Positions 44,175 to 53,060 of a stretch of DNA of 64,000 nucleotides are shown piece after piece (the first letter of the stretch is position 1; every line of letters starts with the position of its first letter). This stretch comes from JAHRVQ01 sp963976815 (GTDB lineage: Bacteria; Pseudomonadota; Gammaproteobacteria; Pseudomonadales; Azotimanducaceae), in NCBI GenBank assembly GCA_963976815.1, contig CAXBLU010000003.1, positions 1-64,000 of the forward strand, in the 5' to 3' direction. Below the pieces are notes generated by a model, which did not search any database, was not told the DNA's origin, and saw nothing but the letters and a program-made list of their open reading frames with translations. Made by a program: the position numbers and the translations under genes.

Positions 44175-47100
44175 TCTAGTAGCTCGGTAATCGGCTTTTT
44201 CTTTTCGATGCCGTAACCCTGGGCAAAATCAACCCCAATCTCTCTTAGTATCTCGAGGATTTCATCGTCCTCGACATACTCAGCGATTGTCTTTTTACCC
44301 ATAAAATGCCCAATTTCATTGATGGATTTAACCACAGCATAATCACTGGGATTAGTTTTAATGTCCTTAACGAATACACCGTCAATCTTCAGATAGTCGA
44401 CGGGTAAGTTCCGCAAATAGGAGTAGGAAGAAAGGCCGGTACCGAAGTCATCCAGTGAGAACTGCACACCAATGACTTTCATTTTTTCCATAAACTCGAC
44501 AACGTCATCCAGGCTCCCGATTGCCGAGGTTTCTGTGATCTCAAAACAAATTTTTGATGTCGGCAGCCGAGTCTCATGAAATTGTTCTAAGACAAACTCC
44601 ATAAAATCGTCTTCGGTGAGAGAGTTGCCGGACACGTTAATGGAAAATGCACCTAGATCATCCAGCTTGAGAATATTACTCGCGATCCATTTAAAAGAAT
44701 TCTTAATCACCCAGCGGTCAATTGCACCCATACGATTATAGGTTTCCGCTGCAACAATAAAATCCTGGGGCGGCATCGGCTCATTATTATCATCCAGAAC
44801 CGTCAGCAAAATTTCATAGTGAGGATGATCATCGCCGTCCTCATCAATAGGTTGTATCTTCTGACAGTTAAGCACAAATCGATCTTCTTTAAGGGCATTG
44901 TCGATCTGCGATACAAAGGACATGATATCCCGACGTTTTTCAATCGCCGTATCCCCAGCCTCAAAAACATGCATTCTGTCTCGACCCGCTTCTTTTGCCG
45001 TATCGCAGGCGGAATCAGCACCACGCATCACGGCCAAAACATCTCCAGCCGAATCATCGATATAAACTACGCCAACACTCGCTGTGAGCGAAAAGACATC
45101 GTTATTCCACTCAAATCGATTGGCTTTTACAGCATCACTTAATTGTCGGATGACGGACGTGCCGGACTCTTTTGCACAATTCTTGATAATAATGCCAAAT
45201 TCGTTGCCGCCTAAACGACTCAGGGTGTGCTGGCTTTCAGCCAAACCATTCTCAAGCATTTCACTAATACGCTTTAATAATGCGTCCCCGGCATCGTGAC
45301 CCGCTGCGTTGTTTATGACCTTAAACTGATCCAGGTCCAAAATGGCAACAACGTGATTATTCCCGTCCCGCTTTGCTGAGAAAATTGCTTCTTCAAGCGC
45401 TCGCTCAAACTCTTTACGATTTACCAGGCCGGTCAACTCATCGTGGCTCGCCTGGTGGGTCAACTGATTGTGCATATTTTGTAGCATGCGGTGGGAAGCG
45501 CGATCAGTCAGAGGCAGATCTGATTCTTCCATTACCTTGGCTTCGTTGTTGGCAAGCTTGACTGCAATCTCTTCCAACATTAGATCGTGGGTCTTCACAC
45601 CACGCTGGTTCACAAAGACAAAATTACTCGCATCCTCATTGCTCCAGGCAACAATTGACACCTGCTCTTCACCGGAAAACTCTAACCAATCACCCACATG
45701 TAAGTTACTTGCGCGATCTAGCCAACGATGCCATTCGGGTTTCTCTGCCCACTCATCCAGAATGGTTTTACGCCGCGACTCTTTTTTGTCGACATCGGTA
45801 AAACCCAGTACTTCCGCAACGGAGTCCTGGGGCACCTCAATCATATCGACTGGCTGGCCACTACCACCGTCAACAAGCAGGTTTCTTAAGGAATTGACCA
45901 ACGGTATTCGCTGGCCCGGTTCGAAGGAAATCGAGTCGAGACCCTGTTCGATATACTCAACAAGCTCCTGGGGCGCCATATAACCTGGAGTGGATTCAGG
46001 AGAAGCCGTGCCATCCACATGTTGCACAACCTGATCCAGAGCCTGTACGTGTCGCTGCCAGTCAGCACTCTCTTCACCCTGACGCAGGTGGGTATTCACC
46101 ATCAAATTACGCCAACCGGGCATCAGCAGCCGTAGTAATACTTCAGGAATTTCTCGACCGGTTAGCCGACTGTTAAGTTCACCGACGACTGCTCGTTGGG
46201 CATTTGCCAGGGTCTGCTGGCCTTCGCTCGCCTTAACGGTTCGCTGCACATTTCCGGTAAAGGCTCTGGACTGTTTGTCGACAATCGGCTTTAAACGATC
46301 CAGGGCATCGCCGAAGACGTCGGGATCACTATCGTAGTTTCGAGTAATATTTTCGACAATACTGTCAACGTCGCGCCGAACACTGCCGGATTCGCCACCC
46401 CCTAATCGCGCGAGTTGGTTAATCACCTCCAGCGCTTCGTGGGGATTATCAGCACTCAGAAAATTATCGTTCTCGGTTGCAACCTTATCGAGGGTAAGTT
46501 CGAGCTGTTTGACCCAATCTTTAACCGACCCGGAGAGCATATTGTCGGTTTCTATCGAATCTACCAGGTTCTCCACCACACCCAGGCTTTCCATCACTTC
46601 CGGCGCAATTGGGCGCCCGGCATTTTGGCTAATTTGTTCAGATATTCGACCGCGCTGACCACCGGGGGTCGGCTCAATTTGAGTCAGCAATTCTCGGATG
46701 TCGTCAAAATCCGCAAAATCCCCGTTGTCCTCTGCCTCAGGCTCATTGCCCCGGACGAGTCCACGCACGGTGCTATATAAATTGCTGATGGCGTGGCCAA
46801 TATCAGCAGGCCCTCTTCGCCCACCACTCTCGCGACGATTGCCGGAACCACCCCGCTGGTCTCTACTTTGTTCCGATCGCCCCTTACCACGGGATCGACC
46901 CCTGACTTCGCTACGGAGTTCTTTGAGTTCCTCTCGAAGATCAAAGTCATCATCATCGTCGTCTACTTCAGGCTCATCCTTACCTTCTGCTGTTTCTTTG
47001 TCTTTATCTTTGTCTTTGCCTTTTTCGGGCTTCGATGGCTCTGGCGTTTTTACCGGGGACGCCATGGGCGTGATGTAATCGTCATCAATGTCCGGAAACA

Positions 47101-48298
47101 ACTGACTGTCTTCCAGTAATTTGGTCACGGACAAATACAGCTTTCTAAAAAGCGGAATCGCTTTAGATTCAAAACCACTGTAGACCTTCTGGCGAATCTC
47201 TTTACTCAGATCAACCTTGCGAATCGAATTATCAAACGCATAGGTAAATACCGCAGTCCCCAGGGGGTTAGCTTCCGTGTGACTCCAGCTGTCGACCAGC
47301 ATGCCGAGGCGAATTTTTATTTCCTGCAGGTATTTTTCGTAACTACGCTCACTGCGTGAAATGATATTGGCAATCGCAAGCCAGTCTTCAAACTCTTCTG
47401 TGTTAACTAAAGACAATTTAACCCTGCGTTCAGCCTGTTGGGCCTGCTTGGCTTTGCGTTCCTGCTCGGCGGCCTTTCTTTCTTCTAAGAGCTTGTTGAG
47501 GTCCCGGGGATTATCTATCTGATCCAACACCTCGTTGCTAAATGACTGGCCAACTGACTTTTTTGCTTTCTCAAGATTTGACATCGCCGCAAAGTATTCA
47601 CTTTGTTCGGTATTGGTTTTGGCGTCCCGGGCAAGCTTGAGTAATTCTTCGTCCATATAAGAGAAGAATGCGGAATTCATTTCGGGCAATACTTTTGCGA
47701 CTTCTCGCCGAACCGCGGCAATGATCCGTTTTGAATCCGCAGGTTTGAGAGGACCTTTACGTGCTGTCCTGGCACCAGCTTCCTGGTTCAAATTAAGTTC
47801 CTGAGTTTTTGTCTCAGGTATTCGCCCAGATTTAGCCGAGGGGTGGCTGGCTGGCTTTGAAGTTCTGGCCGATTGTATTGAGCCCGCCCGGGCCGGTTTG
47901 TTCGCCTCGGGTTTTGTTGCCCTGGCATCGGGCTCTGGGGGCGGTGGCGTTGCGGACATGGGTCCGGTATTTGAATAGTTAAGCAGATCCGTCATCGCCG
48001 CATCTTCCATGCCGGACGGGAAGTTGATACCAACGCCGGTATCCATCGCACGAACTATTCTACCTTCGAGACGAAAATGACGCTCTTTGCCATTGTTGGG
48101 AACAGAGAAGTGAATACCGACCATACCACCGGTTTCAATGCCGGGCATGGAGCGCCTTGAACGGCTGCCACCCTGCTCTACGAGGAGCATGCCACTTTCA
48201 CAGAAATCTTGAATCGAACACAACCAGGAGCGCCCTTCGTTAGGGTGCACCAATGCATTCAAACTAATCGGGTATCGGGCACTGCGGCGCTTGTCCAT
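44171..48298 (-). CDS. PilZ-DUF1631-GGDEF-EAL c-di-GMP protein
   Basis: A 1375-residue cytoplasmic protein. A PilZ-like domain (about 1-110, starting MDKRRSARYPISL) and a Pro/Ala-rich linker lead to a long DUF1631-like helical region (about 170-860) interrupted by an acidic/basic low-complexity stretch (about 415-500). A GGDEF domain (about 940-1110) has the loop R-L-G-G-N-E-F, and an EAL domain spans about 1130-1375. The Asn replacing the catalytic Asp suggests the cyclase is inactive, whereas the EAL residues (E-I-L, FEITET, DDFGTG, YLKID, AEYVE) look intact. It is therefore probably a phosphodiesterase tuned by the GGNEF and PilZ domains. Confidence 0.9.
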   Translation of the reverse strand: MDKRRSARYPISLNALVHPNEGRSWLCSIQDFCESGMLLVEQGGSRSRRSMPGIETGGMVGIHFSVPNNGKERHFRLEGRIVRAMDTGVGINFPSGMEDAAMTDLLNYSNTGPMSATPPPPEPDARATKPEANKPARAGSIQSARTSKPASHPSAKSGRIPETKTQELNLNQEAGARTARKGPLKPADSKRIIAAVRREVAKVLPEMNSAFFSYMDEELLKLARDAKTNTEQSEYFAAMSNLEKAKKSVGQSFSNEVLDQIDNPRDLNKLLEERKAAEQERKAKQAQQAERRVKLSLVNTEEFEDWLAIANIISRSERSYEKYLQEIKIRLGMLVDSWSHTEANPLGTAVFTYAFDNSIRKVDLSKEIRQKVYSGFESKAIPLFRKLYLSVTKLLEDSQLFPDIDDDYITPMASPVKTPEPSKPEKGKDKDKDKETAEGKDEPEVDDDDDDFDLREELKELRSEVRGRSRGKGRSEQSRDQRGGSGNRRESGGRRGPADIGHAISNLYSTVRGLVRGNEPEAEDNGDFADFDDIRELLTQIEPTPGGQRGRISEQISQNAGRPIAPEVMESLGVVENLVDSIETDNMLSGSVKDWVKQLELTLDKVATENDNFLSADNPHEALEVINQLARLGGGESGSVRRDVDSIVENITRNYDSDPDVFGDALDRLKPIVDKQSRAFTGNVQRTVKASEGQQTLANAQRAVVGELNSRLTGREIPEVLLRLLMPGWRNLMVNTHLRQGEESADWQRHVQALDQVVQHVDGTASPESTPGYMAPQELVEYIEQGLDSISFEPGQRIPLVNSLRNLLVDGGSGQPVDMIEVPQDSVAEVLGFTDVDKKESRRKTILDEWAEKPEWHRWLDRASNLHVGDWLEFSGEEQVSIVAWSNEDASNFVFVNQRGVKTHDLMLEEIAVKLANNEAKVMEESDLPLTDRASHRMLQNMHNQLTHQASHDELTGLVNRKEFERALEEAIFSAKRDGNNHVVAILDLDQFKVINNAAGHDAGDALLKRISEMLENGLAESQHTLSRLGGNEFGIIIKNCAKESGTSVIRQLSDAVKANRFEWNNDVFSLTASVGVVYIDDSAGDVLAVMRGADSACDTAKEAGRDRMHVFEAGDTAIEKRRDIMSFVSQIDNALKEDRFVLNCQKIQPIDEDGDDHPHYEILLTVLDDNNEPMPPQDFIVAAETYNRMGAIDRWVIKNSFKWIASNILKLDDLGAFSINVSGNSLTEDDFMEFVLEQFHETRLPTSKICFEITETSAIGSLDDVVEFMEKMKVIGVQFSLDDFGTGLSSYSYLRNLPVDYLKIDGVFVKDIKTNPSDYAVVKSINEIGHFMGKKTIAEYVEDDEILEILREIGVDFAQGYGIEKKKPITELLD

Positions 48299-48339
48299 TC
48301 AATCTCTTAAGGTCTGGGCCATGACTTGAGTGGAGCAGA

Positions 48340-49452
48340 TTAGATGGTGCCGTCAACCTCAGCCATCACAATCTTATTTCTCCCTGTACGCTTTGCATCA
48401 TAAAGGGCCTTGTCTGCTCTATCCATGGTTTGTTCGACTTCTTCACCAGCTTTGTATTCCGTGATACCGATTGAGGCGGTAATTCGGTATTGGGGTTCGA
48501 TGCCACTGACTTGCAATTCGCCTAATTTTTCGGCAATCCGCCTAACCGCGATAACCGCATCCTGTTGAGGCGTACCACTGAGCACAAATACAAATTCTTC
48601 TCCGCCGATTCTCGCGACACAGTCTACTTCTCTTAATATCACTTTGGCAATTTCTGAAAAACTCCGCAGGACATGATCCCCGGTACTGTGACCAAATCGA
48701 TCATTCACTCTTTTGAAAAAATCAAGGTCGACATAACACAGCGTAAAGCGGTAATCCCGGCGATCCGCCATGGCTTTTTGCTGGGCGACAAACTCCATCA
48801 AATGGCGACGATTAAACGCCCCGGTCAGCTCGTCTTTGGTGGCGAGTTCACGAATACGCACCAGTGCGGTGGACAACTCTTCGTTCTTATCAATCAAGAC
48901 ATTTTCTACTAGCGTCATCTCAAGTCGATAAAGGACCGGACCAAACACCAGAACCAGGCCGAACGCAATCATCACCACCAGCTCGGTAATCCAGGATAGA
49001 GAATCAAACTGAGCTTTATATCCGACCGATAACATGTAAGTGGCAAGACTATAGACTGAGAAAATCATTAACTCTTTACGGCTCAACCGGTTCGAACCCA
49101 TCACAATCATCGCCAGACCTGACAGGACAACAACAGGCTTAAACTCAACCACAAAATAGGCCGTCATGATGATGATGCTAACAGCCCACATCATCTGCGC
49201 GAGACTCATGTCTGGGTCCTCAAGACTCAGGTTCCATTCCATCAATATTGCGATTGAAAACAGAACAAATCCCGCTGCGGCCAGGGAACCAAGACCCAAA
49301 AATTGCATGGGCTCAATCGACATAAAACCAATAGAGAGGATAGTCCAGCAGACAACAAGGTGAACAAAAACACCGGCGCCGAGCGTTGCCAAACGATAGA
49401 GGCGTGCTCGCTGCTGACTGACGGTATCCACTTTTGGTCCGTAAAGTTGCAT
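48340..49452 (-). CDS. Membrane diguanylate cyclase
   Basis: A 370-residue protein with six hydrophobic helices (about 20-190) and a C-terminal GGDEF domain (about 200-365). The loop R-I-G-G-E-E-F and the RxxD inhibitory site (R-E-V-D, five residues before) are both present, so it should be an active, product-inhibited cyclase. It sits just upstream of the PilZ-EAL gene on the same strand (41-nt gap), so a cyclase and a phosphodiesterase are probably co-expressed. Confidence 0.92.
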   Translation of the reverse strand: MQLYGPKVDTVSQQRARLYRLATLGAGVFVHLVVCWTILSIGFMSIEPMQFLGLGSLAAAGFVLFSIAILMEWNLSLEDPDMSLAQMMWAVSIIIMTAYFVVEFKPVVVLSGLAMIVMGSNRLSRKELMIFSVYSLATYMLSVGYKAQFDSLSWITELVVMIAFGLVLVFGPVLYRLEMTLVENVLIDKNEELSTALVRIRELATKDELTGAFNRRHLMEFVAQQKAMADRRDYRFTLCYVDLDFFKRVNDRFGHSTGDHVLRSFSEIAKVILREVDCVARIGGEEFVFVLSGTPQQDAVIAVRRIAEKLGELQVSGIEPQYRITASIGITEYKAGEEVEQTMDRADKALYDAKRTGRNKIVMAEVDGTI

Positions 49453-49616
49453 GAAAAAAGCCGGCTTGAAGGTAGGAGGGGCACTTTATAGCACTTCCAC
49501 AATCCCTCGGCTGTAAAGCGATGTAAGGATAATGTAACCCTTTTATCACAATGCCTAAGATTGCTGAGGACCACGTGGGTACGGCATCATAGAGGAACTG
49601 ATAACGAGCAACGATT

Positions 49617-51425
49617 ATGAAACCAGTCATCTATCCCGAACCCGCTGTCTTTAAAACCGGCAGAGCCGCTCTGGAGTTGGAAGGCAGAGTGTTTGTGCAG
49701 CTTACAACCAGCCATTCCGATAATTTCAGCGATCGGCTGCAATCCTTTGCCCGCTCACGGTCCAGGCCAATTGAGATCACCTATGGCGAGGTTCCAGGGA
49801 ATCAGATGCTGCTTCAGATTCGGCTCCAGGGCTCAGATACAGAGCCGGATCAATATGATATCAACACATCGGAGAGTGGTTATCTGCTCACGGCAGGAAC
49901 TGAGTGTGGACTGTATAGGGGCCTCTGCAGTCTAGGCCAACTGTTGGATCAATGCCCGGGTTGGTCTCCGCATATAACCATTCGCGATAAGCCAGATTTT
50001 TCCCAGCGGGGTGTAATGCTGGATATCAGTCGTTGCAAGGTTCCGACCCTGGAGACATTAAAAACCCTGATCGACAATTTTGCTGAGTTAAAGTACAACC
50101 AGCTACAACTTTACACCGAACACACCTTTCGCTTTACGGACCACCCGCTGGTCTGGGCTAACGCCTCCCCTCTAAATGCCGCCGACATTCTGGAGTTGAA
50201 GCAGTTTGCGGCTGCGAGGTATATCGACCTGGTACCCAACCTCAATTGTTTTGGTCATTTTGAGCGCTGGCTTAGGCATCCGGAGTACCACAAGTATGCG
50301 GAATGCCCCGCCGGCTTTGTGCATCCACTGTCAAACCAGGAGGTGCCCTTCGGCAGTACCTTAAACCCAACCAAATCCTCCCTAAAACTGATCGACTCCC
50401 TGCATGGGGAATATCTACCTTTATTCGATAGCCCCTACTTTAATGTGGGCGGCGATGAACCCTGGGAACTCGGTCTCGGTCGAAGTCGTAACAAGTGTGA
50501 AAAAAGCGGCACCACAAACGTCTATATCGACTTTATGAGTAGCATTCAAAAACTTGTTGAGAAACGTGATCGACAAATGATGTTCTGGAGCGACATTGTT
50601 CTAAAGGAACCCCAGTCACTGAAACGACTTTCTAAAGAATTAATTGCCCTGAACTGGGGATATGAGGCTAACCACCCCTTTAAAAAGGAAAGTGCCCACG
50701 TTGCGGACCAAGGAATACCTTTTTATGTATGCCCTGGGACCTCAAGTTGGAATTCCCTTACCGGCAGAACCGACAATATGCGCCGGAATATCGCCAGCGC
50801 CGCAAGGCATGGCAAAACCTTTGGTGCAGAGGGTCTGCTGGTCACCGATTGGGGGGACCATGGACACCATCAATATTTACCGATCAGCTATCCCGGCTAC
50901 GCCGTGGGCGCCTGCGAAAGCTGGAGACAGGGCAGTAGTAAACGCCTGGATCTCGCCGACCTCGTGAATAAAAGCTTTCTAAAGGAAACCAATCATCGTG
51001 CCGCGAACCACATTATTCGCATCGGTAAGGTACTAGAGCTGGCTAAATCCCCCATTCGCAACGCAACCATTTTCAATCGGCTGTTATTTTGGAACATGAA
51101 TCACGAACCCTCAGCCACCAGCCACCTGACATCTGAAGACCTGGGCGCCTGCAAAGAGGAGCTCAGGGCGTTAGGGGCATATCCCCTCGCAGAATCGCCG
51201 TTATTGGCCGCAGAGCTACGCAATGCAATCAACATGGCCCTGCTCGGTCTTAATAAGCTCCGCTTCTTCCGGGGCGAAGCCGTATCCAGACAACGCCTCC
51301 GAGCGGAAATGATGCTAATTAAAGCTGAACATGAGCGCTTATGGCTGGCTCGAAATAGGCCAGGGGGGCTGCAGGAGAGCCTGCAGCACCTCGATACCGC
51401 CGCAAAGGCCCTGTTAATGGGCTAG
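49617..51425 (+). CDS. Glycoside hydrolase family 20 beta-N-acetylhexosaminidase-like
   Basis: A 602-residue GH20 enzyme. The beta/alpha-barrel signature GVMLDISRCKVPTLETL, the HFERWLRHPEY segment and the catalytic pair D280-E281 in NVGGDEPWE are clear. Substrate-assisted hydrolysis of terminal GlcNAc or GalNAc (from chitin or peptidoglycan) is expected. No signal peptide is visible, so it acts in the cytoplasm, perhaps on imported oligosaccharides. It has no sugar-uptake genes nearby and lies divergent from the diguanylate cyclase. Confidence 0.88.
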   Translation: MKPVIYPEPAVFKTGRAALELEGRVFVQLTTSHSDNFSDRLQSFARSRSRPIEITYGEVPGNQMLLQIRLQGSDTEPDQYDINTSESGYLLTAGTECGLYRGLCSLGQLLDQCPGWSPHITIRDKPDFSQRGVMLDISRCKVPTLETLKTLIDNFAELKYNQLQLYTEHTFRFTDHPLVWANASPLNAADILELKQFAAARYIDLVPNLNCFGHFERWLRHPEYHKYAECPAGFVHPLSNQEVPFGSTLNPTKSSLKLIDSLHGEYLPLFDSPYFNVGGDEPWELGLGRSRNKCEKSGTTNVYIDFMSSIQKLVEKRDRQMMFWSDIVLKEPQSLKRLSKELIALNWGYEANHPFKKESAHVADQGIPFYVCPGTSSWNSLTGRTDNMRRNIASAARHGKTFGAEGLLVTDWGDHGHHQYLPISYPGYAVGACESWRQGSSKRLDLADLVNKSFLKETNHRAANHIIRIGKVLELAKSPIRNATIFNRLLFWNMNHEPSATSHLTSEDLGACKEELRALGAYPLAESPLLAAELRNAINMALLGLNKLRFFRGEAVSRQRLRAEMMLIKAEHERLWLARNRPGGLQESLQHLDTAAKALLMG

Positions 51426-51599
51426 ATAGCTCTATCGACAGCGTCTATCAGGAACTATCACGGGCGTCAGCAGAAAGCGTCGATTCCTTGTATCTGCACG
51501 CAAACTGAGGGCACAATAGCGCGCTTGAATTAGAACGAATGATTCATTTAACAAAAACGAGTCACCTTGAGTGATTCAATTCCATTAGAGGAGATAACC

Positions 51600-52787
51600 A
51601 TGCGCGACGTAGTTGTGGTGGATAGCGTAAGAACCGGTTTAGCCAAGTCATTTCGTGGCACTTTTAACCTAACCCGACCAGACGATATGGTCGCGCATTG
51701 TATTGATGCGTTGCTAGAACGTAACCCTAAACTTGATCCAGCGGAAGTTGAAGATGTGATCGTAGGTAGTGCAAGCCAAACTGGTGAGCAAGGCGGCAAC
51801 CTGGCTCGATTGGCTGTCATCCTGTCAAACCTCCCGGTAACAACAGCCGGCTCTACTATTAGCCGTGCTTGTTCATCCGGTTTGAACTCAATTGCTTTTG
51901 CGGCCAACCAGATCGCAAGCGGTTGTTCTGAAGTCATGATCGCCGGTGGTGTTGAGTCAATCTCAGCCAATACCCGTCAAACTCCAGGAAAATCTGCCAA
52001 ACACCCGTTCATCGAAGAGAAGTCTCCAGCGATCTTTATGGCTATGGGTAACACTGCTGAAGTTGTCGCTCGTCGTTACCAGGTGACCCGGGAGGCTCAG
52101 GATGAGTTTTCACTGATGTCCCAGCAACGCACAGCCGCGGCTCAACAGGCTGGTTTGTTCGACGATGAAATCGTTCCGATGAAAACGAAATATCAAAAAA
52201 TCGTTAACAAAGAAACCAAAGAAACTGAAGTTGTTGACGGTGTTTGTGATCGCGACGAATGTAATCGTCCAGAAACCACTTTAGAAGGTCTCGCTAGCCT
52301 CAAGCCAGTATTTGAAGAAGATGGCAGTGTAACAGCGGGTAACGCTTCTCAGTTGTCTGACGGCGCATCTATGACTTTGGTCATGAGTGCAGAACGCGCA
52401 GCAGCCTTAGGCCTTGAGCCTCTGGCTTACTTCCGCGGCTGGACCGTTGCTGGTTGTGAACCCGACGAAATGGGTATTGGCCCAGTTTTCGCCATTCCTC
52501 GTTTGTTGCAAGCTAACGGCTTGACGGTTAACGATATTGATCTTGTAGAACTGAACGAAGCCTTTGCTTCTCAGTGTCTCTACAGCCGGGACAAAATGGG
52601 TTTTGATCCAGATATCTACAACGTCAACGGTGGCTCAATCTCAATCGGTCACCCATTCGGCATGACCGGATCACGTCTGACGGGCCATGTCATTCGCGAA
52701 CTACGTCGTCGTGAAAAGAAATACGGCATCGTGAGCATGTGTATCGGTGGCGGAATGGGTGCAGCCGGTTTGTTCGAAGCCTGCTAA
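51600..52787 (+). CDS. Acetyl-CoA acyltransferase (thiolase)
   Basis: A 395-residue thiolase: VVDSVRTGLAKSFRG, nucleophilic Cys about residue 90 in SRACSSGLNS, the G-H-P-F-G His and the second catalytic Cys in MCIGGGMGAAG near the end. It may act in fatty acid oxidation or polyhydroxyalkanoate/isoprenoid pathways; the N-terminal pattern fits a degradative thiolase. ATG at 51600-51602 has GAGGAGAT just upstream. The gene is rich in CGT/GGT-type codons compared with its neighbours, as for a strongly expressed gene. A diverged copy of its last 49 bases follows 43 bp downstream. Confidence 0.92.
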   Translation: MRDVVVVDSVRTGLAKSFRGTFNLTRPDDMVAHCIDALLERNPKLDPAEVEDVIVGSASQTGEQGGNLARLAVILSNLPVTTAGSTISRACSSGLNSIAFAANQIASGCSEVMIAGGVESISANTRQTPGKSAKHPFIEEKSPAIFMAMGNTAEVVARRYQVTREAQDEFSLMSQQRTAAAQQAGLFDDEIVPMKTKYQKIVNKETKETEVVDGVCDRDECNRPETTLEGLASLKPVFEEDGSVTAGNASQLSDGASMTLVMSAERAAALGLEPLAYFRGWTVAGCEPDEMGIGPVFAIPRLLQANGLTVNDIDLVELNEAFASQCLYSRDKMGFDPDIYNVNGGSISIGHPFGMTGSRLTGHVIRELRRREKKYGIVSMCIGGGMGAAGLFEAC

Positions 52788-52830
52788 CTAGTACGCCGAG
52801 GCTGCGTTTCGCTTTGCGAAGCCGCAGCTA
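52788..52830. other. 43-bp hairpin segment between the two thiolase 3' ends
   Basis: GC-rich imperfect hairpin. Outer stem GCTGCG (52801-52806) pairs with CGCAGC (52823-52828), inner stem TTCGC (52808-52812) with GCGAA (52816-52820), and a TTT loop. The segment has the size of a REP-type palindrome. No T-tract follows. Confidence 0.6.
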
Positions 52831-52879
52831 GTGTATCGGTGGTGGTATGGGTGCAGCCGGTTTGTTTGAAGCCTGCTAA
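52831..52879 (+). pseudogene. Remnant copy of the thiolase 3' end
   Basis: Bases 52831-52879 match thiolase bases 52739-52787 at 46 of 49 positions and end in the same TAA. In the thiolase frame (C-I-G-G-G-M-G-A-A-G-L-F-E-A-C) all three differences are at third codon positions and synonymous (GGC/GGT, GGA/GGT, TTC/TTT). It is therefore the tail of a diverged coding copy rather than a recent slippage product. Confidence 0.88.
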
Positions 52880-52900
52880 TCATCCCAACCTAAGCAAGAT

Positions 52901-52932
52901 CAAAAAGGGGCTTTCTAAAGCCCCTTTTTTTT
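52901..52932 (+). terminator. Intrinsic terminator after the thiolase region
   Basis: Stem GGGGCTTT (52907-52914) with AAAGCCCC (52917-52924), followed by eight T residues (52925-52932). A-tract on the other side (52902-52906) could make it bidirectional. Confidence 0.9.
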
Positions 52933-53060
52933 ATCCAAAAAAAGTATCTAACCTCGCTGCACAGAGAGCAGGTGGCATCCTTGTGTGTCCTGTTAGTCTC
53001 GCCGCCGAAGCTTCGAGACTCGTGATATCCTGTTGTATCAATGTGACCAATCTCCGCCCT

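Noticed and set aside
52839..53060. Upstream extension of the 468-residue gene
   Set aside because: These codons cover the thiolase tail copy and the terminator, so they are not likely to be translated.
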